From positions 1 through 8,265 of the forward strand of contig JAQGLD010000003.1 of NCBI GenBank assembly GCA_028293055.1: DNA of 8,265 bases, in the 5' to 3' direction. The position numbers and the translations under genes were made by a program. The stretch is from Alphaproteobacteria bacterium. GTDB taxonomy: Bacteria > Pseudomonadota > Alphaproteobacteria > Sphingomonadales > Sphingomonadaceae. The notes beneath the pieces are model-generated. The model ran no database searches. It saw only the letters and a list, made by a program, of their open reading frames with translations, and was not told where the DNA came from. Shown here piece after piece: positions 1 through 6,791 of this stretch. The stretch's first letter is position 1. Each line of letters begins with the position of its first letter.

Positions 1-1
1 C

Positions 2-1459
2 GCCGGCGGGTTCCGTTCGATGCCGAGCCTGACCGACTATGGCTATGTCGTCGTCCAGGTCGCCCGGCGCGGCAACGGCCAGTCGTTCGGCGAGCGGCGT
101 GGCTATCACGACCGCAACGAGGCGCAGGACGCCTACGACGTCATCGACTGGCTCTCGAAGCAGAGCTGGTCGGACGGCAAGGTCGCGATCTACGGCTGCT
201 CCAACACCGGCGACGCCGCGATGCATGCGGTGACGATGCGCCCGCCGGCGCTGAGGGCCGCGTTCATGGGCTGCTTCTCCTGGCACAAATATGACGCCTT
301 CCGCCGCGGCGGAATCTTCGCCCAATGGGGCACCGGGCCGGCGCGCACTGTCGCCGAGGACATGGACCAGAAACCGGTCGACGGCGACGAGAGCAAGACC
401 CTGCTTCGCCAGGCTGCGGAGGAGCATCAGCGCTCCACCTCTTTACTCGAGATGTGGAAGGAAATGCCCTATCGCGACAGCTTCTCGAGGCAGGTCGCCA
501 GCCGATTCTGGGCCGAGGGCAGCTCGGCCTCCTATGCCGACCAGATCCGCCGCTCGGGAGTCCCGCTCTATGTCGTCGGCGGCTGGCAGGACGAATTGCG
601 CGACCAGGGACTGATCGCCTGGCTCAACGTGCCCGGCTCGCGGATCGTGATCGGGCCGTGGCAGCATTGCGCGAACGACGATTTCGCATTGCTCGAGGAG
701 GCGCATCGATTTTTCGATCTCCATCTCAAGGGGATCGACACCGGCCTCTCCACCGATGCTCCGATCCATTATTTCACGGTCAATGCGCCCGCTGGGTCGG
801 AATGGCGGAGCTCGGCCGGCTGGCCGGTCGCCGGAATGCGGCCGCGTAGCTTGCTGTTCGGTGCGAAGGGCGCCCTGACCGACGAAGCGAAGCCGCGGTT
901 CGGAGCGCCGGCTTCGTTCGATGTCGACTATGCCTCGCCCTGCACCGGCAAGGGCCAGGGGCCCTACGCCCAGCCCTGCTACCCGGGAACAGGTTCGCTC
1001 GGCTTTGCCGGAGCCGCTCTAGCCGCGGACACCGAGGTCACCGGCAGCGGCAGGGCCGATCTGTGGATCGCGGCAGATGCCGCGGATGCCAACCTTTTCG
1101 CCTATCTCGAGGATGTCGCGCCCGACGGCACTGTCAGGGTGGTGACCGAGGGTCGGCTCAAGGCCTCGCTGCGCCGGACCAACGAGGCGCCGTGGCGCAT
1201 GCCGCCGGGCGTGCCGTGGCACCGCGCTTATGCCGAGGATGCGATGCCGCTCGAGGCCGGGGCGCCGGCCAGGCTCAGCTTCGAGCTCATGCCCACCTCC
1301 TACATCTTCAAGGCAGGACACAGGGTTCAGATCGCGATCGCCGGCGCCGACTATCGCGAGCGGGCTCGCGAGCCATCGGGCCTCGCGCATAGAATCACGG
1401 TCTATGCAGACCGCGACCATCCTTCCTCGATAACCCTTCCGGTCATCGCCGCCCGGTGA
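2..1459 (+). CDS. CocE/NonD-family serine hydrolase with PepX_C domain, 5' partial
   Basis: The frame is open to the window's left edge, so the Met at base 20 is internal. It lies in the core fold, and roughly 100 or more N-terminal residues are missing compared with typical CocE proteins (about 550-620 aa). Numbering from that Met, the alpha/beta-hydrolase core runs to about residue 240. The nucleophile elbow is GCSNTG (Ser61), the acid is probably Asp191 in GGWQDE, and the base is His216 in GPWQHC. Residues about 265-479 form the beta-rich PepX_C domain, including a TGSGRADLWI stretch and a final ITLPVI strand. The family cleaves esters or acyl-amides (cocaine esterase, X-Pro dipeptidyl-peptidase, glutaryl acylase), so the substrate here is unknown. 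Cysteines directly flank Ser61 and His216, and a further pair sits at 308 and 320, which suggests an exported, disulfide-bearing enzyme; the signal peptide would lie outside the window. The stop overlaps the next gene's ATG (TGATG), so the two are probably cotranslated. Confidence 0.88.
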   Translation, partial: AGGFRSMPSLTDYGYVVVQVARRGNGQSFGERRGYHDRNEAQDAYDVIDWLSKQSWSDGKVAIYGCSNTGDAAMHAVTMRPPALRAAFMGCFSWHKYDAFRRGGIFAQWGTGPARTVAEDMDQKPVDGDESKTLLRQAAEEHQRSTSLLEMWKEMPYRDSFSRQVASRFWAEGSSASYADQIRRSGVPLYVVGGWQDELRDQGLIAWLNVPGSRIVIGPWQHCANDDFALLEEAHRFFDLHLKGIDTGLSTDAPIHYFTVNAPAGSEWRSSAGWPVAGMRPRSLLFGAKGALTDEAKPRFGAPASFDVDYASPCTGKGQGPYAQPCYPGTGSLGFAGAALAADTEVTGSGRADLWIAADAADANLFAYLEDVAPDGTVRVVTEGRLKASLRRTNEAPWRMPPGVPWHRAYAEDAMPLEAGAPARLSFELMPTSYIFKAGHRVQIAIAGADYRERAREPSGLAHRITVYADRDHPSSITLPVIAAR

Positions 1460-2994
1460 TGGCGTTCGCCCTCGCTCGCGCGGCCGTGCTGGCGGGACTG
1501 TTCCTCGCTTCGGCACCGGCCCTGGCGGGCGCCTGCGATCGCGCCGCTTCGCTCCGGATCGCGGATGTGCATGTCGTCAGAGCCAGCGAGGTCGGCCCGG
1601 AACGGCCCTACACCGCGCCCTTTCCGCACGCAGCGCCCATCACCCGCCGCTTCTGCCGGATCGAGGGCGTGATCGAGAAGGAGATCGGCTTCGAATTGTG
1701 GCTGCCCTTAGGGCCCGAATGGAATGGGCGATTGCTGGTCGGCGGAGTCGGCGGGCAGGCGGGCCAGCTCGATTATCGCGAGCTCGATCGCGGCATCCGC
1801 CGCGGCTATGCGGCGGGGAGCACCGATACCGGCCATAGGGCGGAAGACCGCCACTGGCTGCTCGGCCGTCCCGACCGCGCCGCCAATTACGCCTGGCGCG
1901 CCAATCATTTGCTGGCGGTAAAGGCCAAGGCGACGATCGCCGCTTTTTACGACCGGGCGCCGAGCAACGCCTTTTTCGTCGGCTGCTCGGGCGGCGGGCG
2001 GCAGGCGCTGACCGAGGTTCAGCGCTTTCCCGACGATTATGATGGGGTCGTCGCCGGAGCGCCGGGCGTGAACACGCCGGAGATGAGCGCTCGGCGGATG
2101 TGGGAGATGCAGCAGCACAGCCGATGGGCCGGGCTGATGAAGCCCGTGGACTGGAAGCTGGTCTCCGACTCTGCGGTGAAGGCGTGCGATTCCCTGGACG
2201 GAATCGTCGATGGTGTGATCGACGATCCGCGCCGTTGCGGCTTCGATCCTGGGCATCTGCTCTGCGCAGGGGCAAGCCGGACCGGCTGCCTCAGCGCCGG
2301 GCAGATCGTCGCCGTGCGGCGGCTCTATGCGCCGCTCCACGATGAAGACGGTCGACCGATAGACGATGGCCTGCTGCCGGGCATTCCCGTCTCGCCAGTC
2401 ACCCTGCCGGAACCGTTCACGCCCGGCCCACCTTATCTGGCGGTCTCCTTGTTCGGCGACGGAGTCCATGGCGATGCGAGCTGGGATTCGCGGAGCTTCA
2501 GCCTGGCCCGCGACCTGCCGGCGATCGACAAGGTGATGAACCTTCATGCCGATAATCCCGACATCGGCCCTTTCCTGCGCCGCGGCGGTAGGCTGATCCT
2601 CTATCAGGGCTGGGCGGACCCGTTGGTCGCGCCGCAGACCACACTCGCTTATTACGAGGCGGTTCGGCGCCGCAACGGCCGGCTCGGCGAGCGCGGCGTG
2701 CGGCTGTTCATGGCGCCGGGAGTCGACCATTGCCGCGGCGGCGCCGGTCCCGATCTGTTCGGCGGGGCGGGTGGCGATGCGCCGCTGCCCGATGCCGACC
2801 ACGATCTGCTCACCGCGCTCGAGCGCTGGGTCGATCAGCGCCGGGCGCCCGAGCGGATCGTCGCGACGCGGATCGAGGACGGCACGACTCGCCGAACCCG
2901 CCCGCTCTGCGCCTGGCCGGCGCGGGCTCGCTATTCCGGTCACGGAAGCACCGACGATGCCACCAATTTCATCTGCGCCAAGGGAGTGACCTGA
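1459..2994 (+). CDS. Tannase/feruloyl esterase family alpha/beta hydrolase, exported
   Basis: This 511-residue protein (ATG at 1459) begins with a Sec signal peptide: a basic start, a hydrophobic Ala/Leu core, and a probable cut after APALA near residue 23. It has the tannase/FaeB fold hallmarks. The nucleophile elbow is GCSGGGRQ (Cys176-Ser177), the acid is Asp387 in LYQGWADPL, and the base is His424-Cys425 in PGVDHCRGG. The CS-D-HC motif is known in this family to place a disulfide beside the catalytic pair. A lid segment near 243-264 (CDSLDGIVDGVIDDP, then CGFDP) matches the family's calcium-binding loop. The ten cysteines are consistent with five disulfides in an exported enzyme. Family members hydrolyse galloyl, feruloyl and related aromatic esters, and MHETase is a relative; the exact substrate is not predictable. 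A GTG at 1456 is also in frame, but the ATG that overlaps the previous TGA is preferred. No Shine-Dalgarno sequence is visible, which fits translational coupling to the upstream gene. Confidence 0.9.
   Translation: MAFALARAAVLAGLFLASAPALAGACDRAASLRIADVHVVRASEVGPERPYTAPFPHAAPITRRFCRIEGVIEKEIGFELWLPLGPEWNGRLLVGGVGGQAGQLDYRELDRGIRRGYAAGSTDTGHRAEDRHWLLGRPDRAANYAWRANHLLAVKAKATIAAFYDRAPSNAFFVGCSGGGRQALTEVQRFPDDYDGVVAGAPGVNTPEMSARRMWEMQQHSRWAGLMKPVDWKLVSDSAVKACDSLDGIVDGVIDDPRRCGFDPGHLLCAGASRTGCLSAGQIVAVRRLYAPLHDEDGRPIDDGLLPGIPVSPVTLPEPFTPGPPYLAVSLFGDGVHGDASWDSRSFSLARDLPAIDKVMNLHADNPDIGPFLRRGGRLILYQGWADPLVAPQTTLAYYEAVRRRNGRLGERGVRLFMAPGVDHCRGGAGPDLFGGAGGDAPLPDADHDLLTALERWVDQRRAPERIVATRIEDGTTRRTRPLCAWPARARYSGHGSTDDATNFICAKGVT
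2981..2986 (+). promoter_or_regulatory. Ribosome binding site for the third hydrolase
   Basis: AGGGAG lies inside the end of the tannase-family gene, nine bases before the ATG at 2996. It supports that start and shows the third hydrolase has its own ribosome entry despite being only one base from the preceding stop. Confidence 0.6.
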
Positions 2995-2995
2995 G

Positions 2996-3976
2996 ATGCC
3001 GATCCGAGCCGCGTTTCGCGCCAGGCGCCTGTTCCCAGCTTTGCTGCTCGCATCGCTCGCTGGCGCGGTGCTGGCGCAGGCCGAGCCTCCGCCACTGCCG
3101 CCGGGACCGATTGGCGCTCCGGCGGGCACCGGCCCCTGGCCCGCGCAGGCGATCGTCGAGCCAAGCCTTGCCAATCACGTCGTCTACCGGCCCGCCGCCT
3201 TGCCCGGCCGGCTGCTTCCCGTACTGCTCTGGGGCAATGGCGGCTGCCGCGACAATGGCCTTGGCAATGCCCGTTTCCTTCGCGAGGTGGCGTCGCACGG
3301 ATATCTGGTCGTCGCCGCTGGTCATGCCCGCGGCGAGGAGCCGATGCGACCGGCGCCGGCGCCGACCACCAAGCCCGTCGCTCCGGCGGGGGCCCCGGGG
3401 GCCGAGGGCCCCGCCCGCGGTGCTGACGAGACCCAGGCGTCCCAGCTCACCGACGGGCTGGACTGGGCGGTGGCCCAGAACAAGCTACGCTCGAGCCCCT
3501 ATTTCCATCGCCTCGATACCGGATCGGTTGCAGTGATGGGCCATAGCTGCGGCGGCCTTCAGGCGATCGCGATCGCCGCCGATCCACGGGTGCGCACCGC
3601 GATGATCTGGAACAGTGGAATCTACAATCGCGGCGCGGCGAGCGGCCGCAGCGGAATCCTCCTCACCAAGGACGCGCTCGCCCGGATCCACGGTCCGATC
3701 GCCTATATCAATGGCGGCCCCGCCGACATCGCCTATGCCAATGCGCTCGACGACTTTCAAAGGATCGACCGGGTGCCGGCCCTGTTCGCCTGGCTGCCGG
3801 TCGGCCATGGCGGAACCTTCTTCACCGCGCCGAACGGCGGTGCCTATGCCGATATCGCAATCGCCTGGCTCGACTGGCAGCTCAAGCGCGACCGCAAGGC
3901 GGGCGCGATGTTCCTCGGCAAGAATTGCGGCCTGTGCCGGGACTCGCGCTGGACGGTGCAGCGAAAGCGGCTTTAG
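2996..3976 (+). CDS. Exported alpha/beta hydrolase (GHSCGG type), function unknown
   Basis: This 326-residue protein has an N-terminal signal peptide: a run of Arg, then a Leu/Ala core, with a likely cut after VLA or AQA at residues 27-29. A Pro-rich mature start follows. The core reads as a small dienelactone-hydrolase-like or lipase-like alpha/beta hydrolase, with an oxyanion-side strand near LLWGNGGC (78-84) and nucleophile Ser184 in MGHSCGG. The likely acid is Asp244 in INGGPADIAY and the likely base His271 in PVGHGG. Residues about 116-143 are a low-complexity Ala/Pro/Gly insertion between core strands. The C-terminus holds a CGLC (311-314) followed by a basic tail. It starts one base after the tannase-family stop with its own AGGGAG, so it is the last gene of a three-hydrolase unit. 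It probably acts on esters in the periplasm or outside the cell; I do not recognise a characterised close relative, and the substrate is unknown. Confidence 0.82.
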   Translation: MPIRAAFRARRLFPALLLASLAGAVLAQAEPPPLPPGPIGAPAGTGPWPAQAIVEPSLANHVVYRPAALPGRLLPVLLWGNGGCRDNGLGNARFLREVASHGYLVVAAGHARGEEPMRPAPAPTTKPVAPAGAPGAEGPARGADETQASQLTDGLDWAVAQNKLRSSPYFHRLDTGSVAVMGHSCGGLQAIAIAADPRVRTAMIWNSGIYNRGAASGRSGILLTKDALARIHGPIAYINGGPADIAYANALDDFQRIDRVPALFAWLPVGHGGTFFTAPNGGAYADIAIAWLDWQLKRDRKAGAMFLGKNCGLCRDSRWTVQRKRL

Positions 3977-4019
3977 CTCGGCTTCTCGTCCAGATTGGGC
4001 GACTAGGTTGAGCAGCGTG

Positions 4020-4085
4020 TTCCCCGGCGAAGGCCGGGGCCCAGCCGCGCGGCCTCCACACTGGATCCCGGCCTTCGCCGGGACA
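4020..4085. repeat. Composite inverted repeat of two hairpins, possible bidirectional terminator
   Basis: The left arm (4020-4044) and right arm (4061-4085) are reverse complements at 21 of 25 positions, separated by a 16-base GC-rich loop. Each arm is itself a perfect hairpin: CCCCGGC-GAAG-GCCGGGG at 4022-4039 and TCCCGGC-CTTC-GCCGGGA at 4066-4083. The unit sits between the convergent hydrolase and rhaT genes. From memory, palindromes with this CCCGGCGAAGGCCGGG core are common in sphingomonad intergenic DNA, so it is probably a dispersed REP-like element rather than a site unique to this locus. It may end transcription in both directions, but no T-run follows the stems, so the terminator role is inference. 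The remaining 4086-4110 holds only a weak CGTTT/AAACG stem. Confidence 0.75.
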
Positions 4086-4110
4086 CGTTTCCGCGAAAAC
4101 GGAGAGCCCG

Positions 4111-5187
4111 CTAGCCAGCCGCCAGATAATTGCCGTAGCCGATCACCATCGTCGCCCCGACCAGCAGGGCGATTCCTGCCCACACCATCGCCTTGGTACG
4201 GCCGCTCGAGGCACGCCATTCGCGAAGTGCGAATCCCCACAGGGTCGAGAAGATGATGATGCTCGCCATGTGCAGCGTCCAGCTCGAGTAGCCGTAGCGG
4301 CCCATCTGGCTCTCGCACATCGTGTAGAAGAAGAACTGGAAGTACCAGAGCGTGCCGCCAAGTGCCGCAAGCGCATAGTTGCGGGCCAATGGCGGCGGGC
4401 TTCCATCCGCGTCGGCGGCGGGTCCCGGCCGGCCGAGAAACTCGCCGGCCGTGCGATTGCGGACGATCAGCCAGCTGCACCAGATCAGGTTGGTGGTCAG
4501 CCCGCCGAGCAGGACGATGCAGAGCACCGGCAGGCCCTGCCAGATCGGAGTCGTTCCCGCGGCGAGGGTGGCATCGCGGATGGGCTGGCCGGCATCGAGG
4601 CCCCAGGCGAAGCAGCCCGACATGATCCCGGAGAAGACCGCGATGGCAAGGCCTTTGCGGAGGTTGAATTCGGGTATGCCCTGCTTGGCTTGCGCGCTGT
4701 CGAGCTCCCGCTCCTTGAGCCGTCCGGCCAAGGCGACGACGACGATTCCGACTATCGTGATCGCGATCCCGACGAAGGTCACCTGCCCGCTCGGACTGGC
4801 GAGCAATTCGCCGATCCGGCCGCGGAAGATGGGCGGCCCGAGCGTGCCGATCACCGTGGTCAGGCCGAGCGCGACCGCCATTCCGAGCGAGAGGCCGAGA
4901 TAGCGCATGGTGAGTCCGAAGGTGAGTCCGCCGAAGCCCCACATTGCGCCCCAGAACCAGCACCAGAACAGCGTCTGGCCGGGAGTTCCGCCGAGCACTG
5001 CGAGAAGATCGTGGGTCTGGAGCGAGGCGAATAGCCACGGTGCCAACAGCCAGGAGAAGAGTCCGCCGGTGATCCAGAATATCTCCCACGACCAGCGACG
5101 GATGCTTTTATAGGGCACGTAGAAGCTGGCGGAGGACAGGCCTCCAAGCCAGTGAAACACGACTCCGAGCAGGGGGTTGGCATCCAT
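4111..5187 (-). CDS. rhaT: L-rhamnose/proton symporter RhaT
   Basis: This 358-residue, very hydrophobic protein carries about ten predicted membrane spans (near 5-24, 37-55, 72-91, 98-118, 134-155, 178-197, 217-241, 269-288, 304-321 and 332-354). This agrees with the ten-helix RhaT family; E. coli RhaT has 344 residues. Family-specific stretches are easy to see: FYVPYKSIRRWSWE at 22-35, GLTMRYLGLSLGMAVALG at 91-108, and WYFQFFFYTMCESQMG at 281-296. It takes up L-rhamnose across the inner membrane with protons. It lies 78 bases downstream of the sugar kinase on the same strand and is probably cotranscribed with it. An AGAGGA lies about nine bases before the ATG and a second GAGAGG abuts it, supporting this start. 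A polar, Pro-rich loop (about 251-266) separates the seventh and eighth spans. Confidence 0.92.
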   Translation of the reverse strand: MDANPLLGVVFHWLGGLSSASFYVPYKSIRRWSWEIFWITGGLFSWLLAPWLFASLQTHDLLAVLGGTPGQTLFWCWFWGAMWGFGGLTFGLTMRYLGLSLGMAVALGLTTVIGTLGPPIFRGRIGELLASPSGQVTFVGIAITIVGIVVVALAGRLKERELDSAQAKQGIPEFNLRKGLAIAVFSGIMSGCFAWGLDAGQPIRDATLAAGTTPIWQGLPVLCIVLLGGLTTNLIWCSWLIVRNRTAGEFLGRPGPAADADGSPPPLARNYALAALGGTLWYFQFFFYTMCESQMGRYGYSSWTLHMASIIIFSTLWGFALREWRASSGRTKAMVWAGIALLVGATMVIGYGNYLAAG

Positions 5188-5265
5188 CCTCTCAATTCCT
5201 CTTCTTGTCGTGGCGACGATGCGAACATGTGCATCCCGCCAATCGAATTTCCCGTGCAGCCGGCC

Positions 5266-6687
5266 TCACGCGGCCTGCTCCATCCGCTCGGCCTCGCGCA
5301 GCCACCGGGCGCGGTAGGCGAGGAGGTCGGTGTCGAGCGGCATGACCCGGGTCAGGCGGCAGGCTGGCTTCAGCTCGGGCAGCAGCAGGCGCAGCGCGCC
5401 GAAGGAGACGTCGTTATGAGCGTTGCAGACAAAGATTTCCGCGTCCGGGCGGAGCGTCGCGAGCGCCCGGACGAACACTTCGGCTTCGGCGAAACGCCCC
5501 TCGATCAGAATTCGGTCGCGGCTGCCGATCAGCGACAGGGAGACATCGGCGACCAGCGCGGCATAGAGGCAGACCGCGGCGCGGCGTGCGAAAGGATCGG
5601 TCGGCATGCCGATCCAGCGTCCGCGGCCATGCGGGAAGGGGCCGAAGCCGCTCGCGAAGCCGGGCAGCACCATCGCACCCGCAGCGACCAGGTCGGGCAC
5701 CGCGGCGAGCAAGGCCGGCTGGTCGGGGCGGATGTCGACCCGGCGGCTGTCGACACCGGACAAGATCTCTATCTCCCGCCCGCCCATGAACCGCGCCGAC
5801 GGGACCGCCTTGCCGAACACGTCGACATTGACCAGGCAGTCGCGATCCTCGGGCAGGGTCGAGATGTCGACGGTCGCGCCGTCGGCGGGAGAGCGCATCG
5901 CCACGAACCACGTTCCGGTCGAAAGCACGGTGGATTCGTGGTCCGCTATCTGAGGAAAGGCGCGCGCGGCGAGCAAAGCGGCGTTCGAATCGTGAAGACC
6001 GCAATGGACCCGGACATCGGCGGCGAGGCCGGTCCGCTCAGCCCATTGCGGCGAGATCGTTCCGAGCACCGCTCCGGCCGGAGCCAGCGGCGCGATATGA
6101 TCCGCCCAGCCGCGCCGCCGGGCGAGGTCGGAGAGGCTGGCGTCGCCCGGCCGCAGCAAATCGGTGTGGCAGCCGAGGCTGCTCAATTCGCTCGCCGGAA
6201 CGCCGCAGAGCAGCCACGCCCAATATTGCGCCCAGGGCAGGATCTGCGCGCCGCCTTCGAGCAGGTCGGGATGCAGCGCCTGGAGCCGGTAAAGCTGCGC
6301 CCCGAGGTTGAGCCCGTCGGGAAGCGCCGGCGAGCCGGTCGCTTCGAAAGGATCGCGAAGGCCGTCATAGTCGCGGCGCAGGTCCGCCGGCATCGCGTCC
6401 TCATAATCAAGCGGAGGACAGACGAGGCCGCCGTCGCGAACGATGGCTGCGCCGGCACCGTGGCCGACCGGGATGATCGCGCCGATGGGCGCCAGCGACG
6501 CGAAGCCGCGCAGGGTCGCGGCGATCCAGGCCTCGATCCCGGCCGAGTCCAATGCGACATAGGTGCCGGTATCGACCCGCGCATTGGGCCGGGTCTCGCG
6601 AGCGATCAGCGAGCCGTCGCTCCGCCACAGGCTGAGCTTGGCCAGCGTCTTGCCGCAATCCAGAACGACGATCGCTCGATCGCCCAT
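5266..6687 (-). CDS. FGGY-family carbohydrate kinase, probable L-rhamnulokinase
   Basis: This 473-residue protein has the two-domain actin-like FGGY layout and length. The N-terminal phosphate loop is VLDCGKTLAKLSLW (8-21). The catalytic base is probably Asp233 in HCGLHDSNAAL, and the second phosphate loop is LSTGTW (255-260). A C-terminal ATP-domain segment, ILIEGRFAEAEVFVRAL, lies at about 393-409. By context it should phosphorylate L-rhamnulose to L-rhamnulose-1-phosphate, because it is divergent from the aldolase that uses this product and upstream of the rhamnose transporter. The DCGKT loop differs from the E. coli RhaB loop as I remember it, so the substrate rests on the neighbourhood, not on sequence alone; a fuculose or xylulose kinase role is the alternative. 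GGGAGAGGA just before the ATG supports the start. It is probably the first gene of a kinase-rhaT transcript driven from the shared divergent promoter region. Confidence 0.85.
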   Translation of the reverse strand: MGDRAIVVLDCGKTLAKLSLWRSDGSLIARETRPNARVDTGTYVALDSAGIEAWIAATLRGFASLAPIGAIIPVGHGAGAAIVRDGGLVCPPLDYEDAMPADLRRDYDGLRDPFEATGSPALPDGLNLGAQLYRLQALHPDLLEGGAQILPWAQYWAWLLCGVPASELSSLGCHTDLLRPGDASLSDLARRRGWADHIAPLAPAGAVLGTISPQWAERTGLAADVRVHCGLHDSNAALLAARAFPQIADHESTVLSTGTWFVAMRSPADGATVDISTLPEDRDCLVNVDVFGKAVPSARFMGGREIEILSGVDSRRVDIRPDQPALLAAVPDLVAAGAMVLPGFASGFGPFPHGRGRWIGMPTDPFARRAAVCLYAALVADVSLSLIGSRDRILIEGRFAEAEVFVRALATLRPDAEIFVCNAHNDVSFGALRLLLPELKPACRLTRVMPLDTDLLAYRARWLREAERMEQAA

Positions 6688-6791
6688 CCATCCTCTCCCG
6701 CGATCGAATATGATTGGTTATTATCTAAACTGATTGAAGAGCGCCAGCCTTTTTGATAGATGGCATGAAAGCCCATCCCAAAGGTGAAACC
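6688..6791. promoter_or_regulatory. Divergent promoter region between the kinase and rhaD
   Basis: This 104-base gap separates divergently transcribed kinase and rhaD genes and is clearly richer in A/T in its middle (about 6705-6760) than the coding DNA around it. It contains TATTAT at 6719-6724 and a direct repeat TGATTG at 6711-6716 and 6731-6736, spaced 20 bases start to start (about two helical turns). It therefore probably holds both promoters and the operator of the rhamnose regulator. No convincing -35/-10 pair could be assigned on either strand, and no regulator gene is in the window to name the site. Confidence 0.5.
6780..6786 (+). promoter_or_regulatory. Ribosome binding site deciding the rhaD start
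   Basis: AAAGGTG ends five bases before the ATG at 6792. An in-frame ATG nine codons upstream, at 6765, has no purine-rich site before it, so 6792 is preferred. Confidence 0.6.

Noticed and set aside
1456..1458. GTG at 1456 as the start of the tannase-family gene
   Set aside because: It lies one codon before an ATG that overlaps the previous stop codon. The ATG is the more likely start, and the signal peptide is unchanged either way.
1708..3174. 488-codon open frame on the - strand
   Set aside because: It is antisense to the tannase-family gene, whose catalytic motifs and signal peptide are clear. The antisense translation is low-complexity and motif-free.
3389..3420. GC-rich runs in the third hydrolase as a terminator or frameshift site
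   Set aside because: The frame continues cleanly through them into intact catalytic motifs, and they have no T-run or slippery heptamer.
3485..5089. 534-codon open frame on the - strand
   Set aside because: It crosses the end of the third hydrolase, the palindromic gap and much of rhaT in another frame. Its composition is Arg/His/Pro-rich and no family is recognisable.
5222..5235. Palindrome-like ATGCG...TGCAT in the kinase-rhaT gap as an operator
   Set aside because: Only the outer bases and a central ACATGT match, and the symmetry does not hold across the whole site, so chance is adequate.
5152..6756. 534-codon open frame on the + strand opposite the sugar kinase
   Set aside because: Its translation is rich in Arg, Gly, Ala, Gln and Asp, with no domain or motif. 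It lies antisense to a clear FGGY kinase, a usual artefact of third-position G/C bias.
6765..6791. Upstream in-frame ATG at 6765 as the rhaD start
   Set aside because: It would add nine residues, but no Shine-Dalgarno sequence precedes it, whereas AAAGGTG is well placed before the ATG at 6792.
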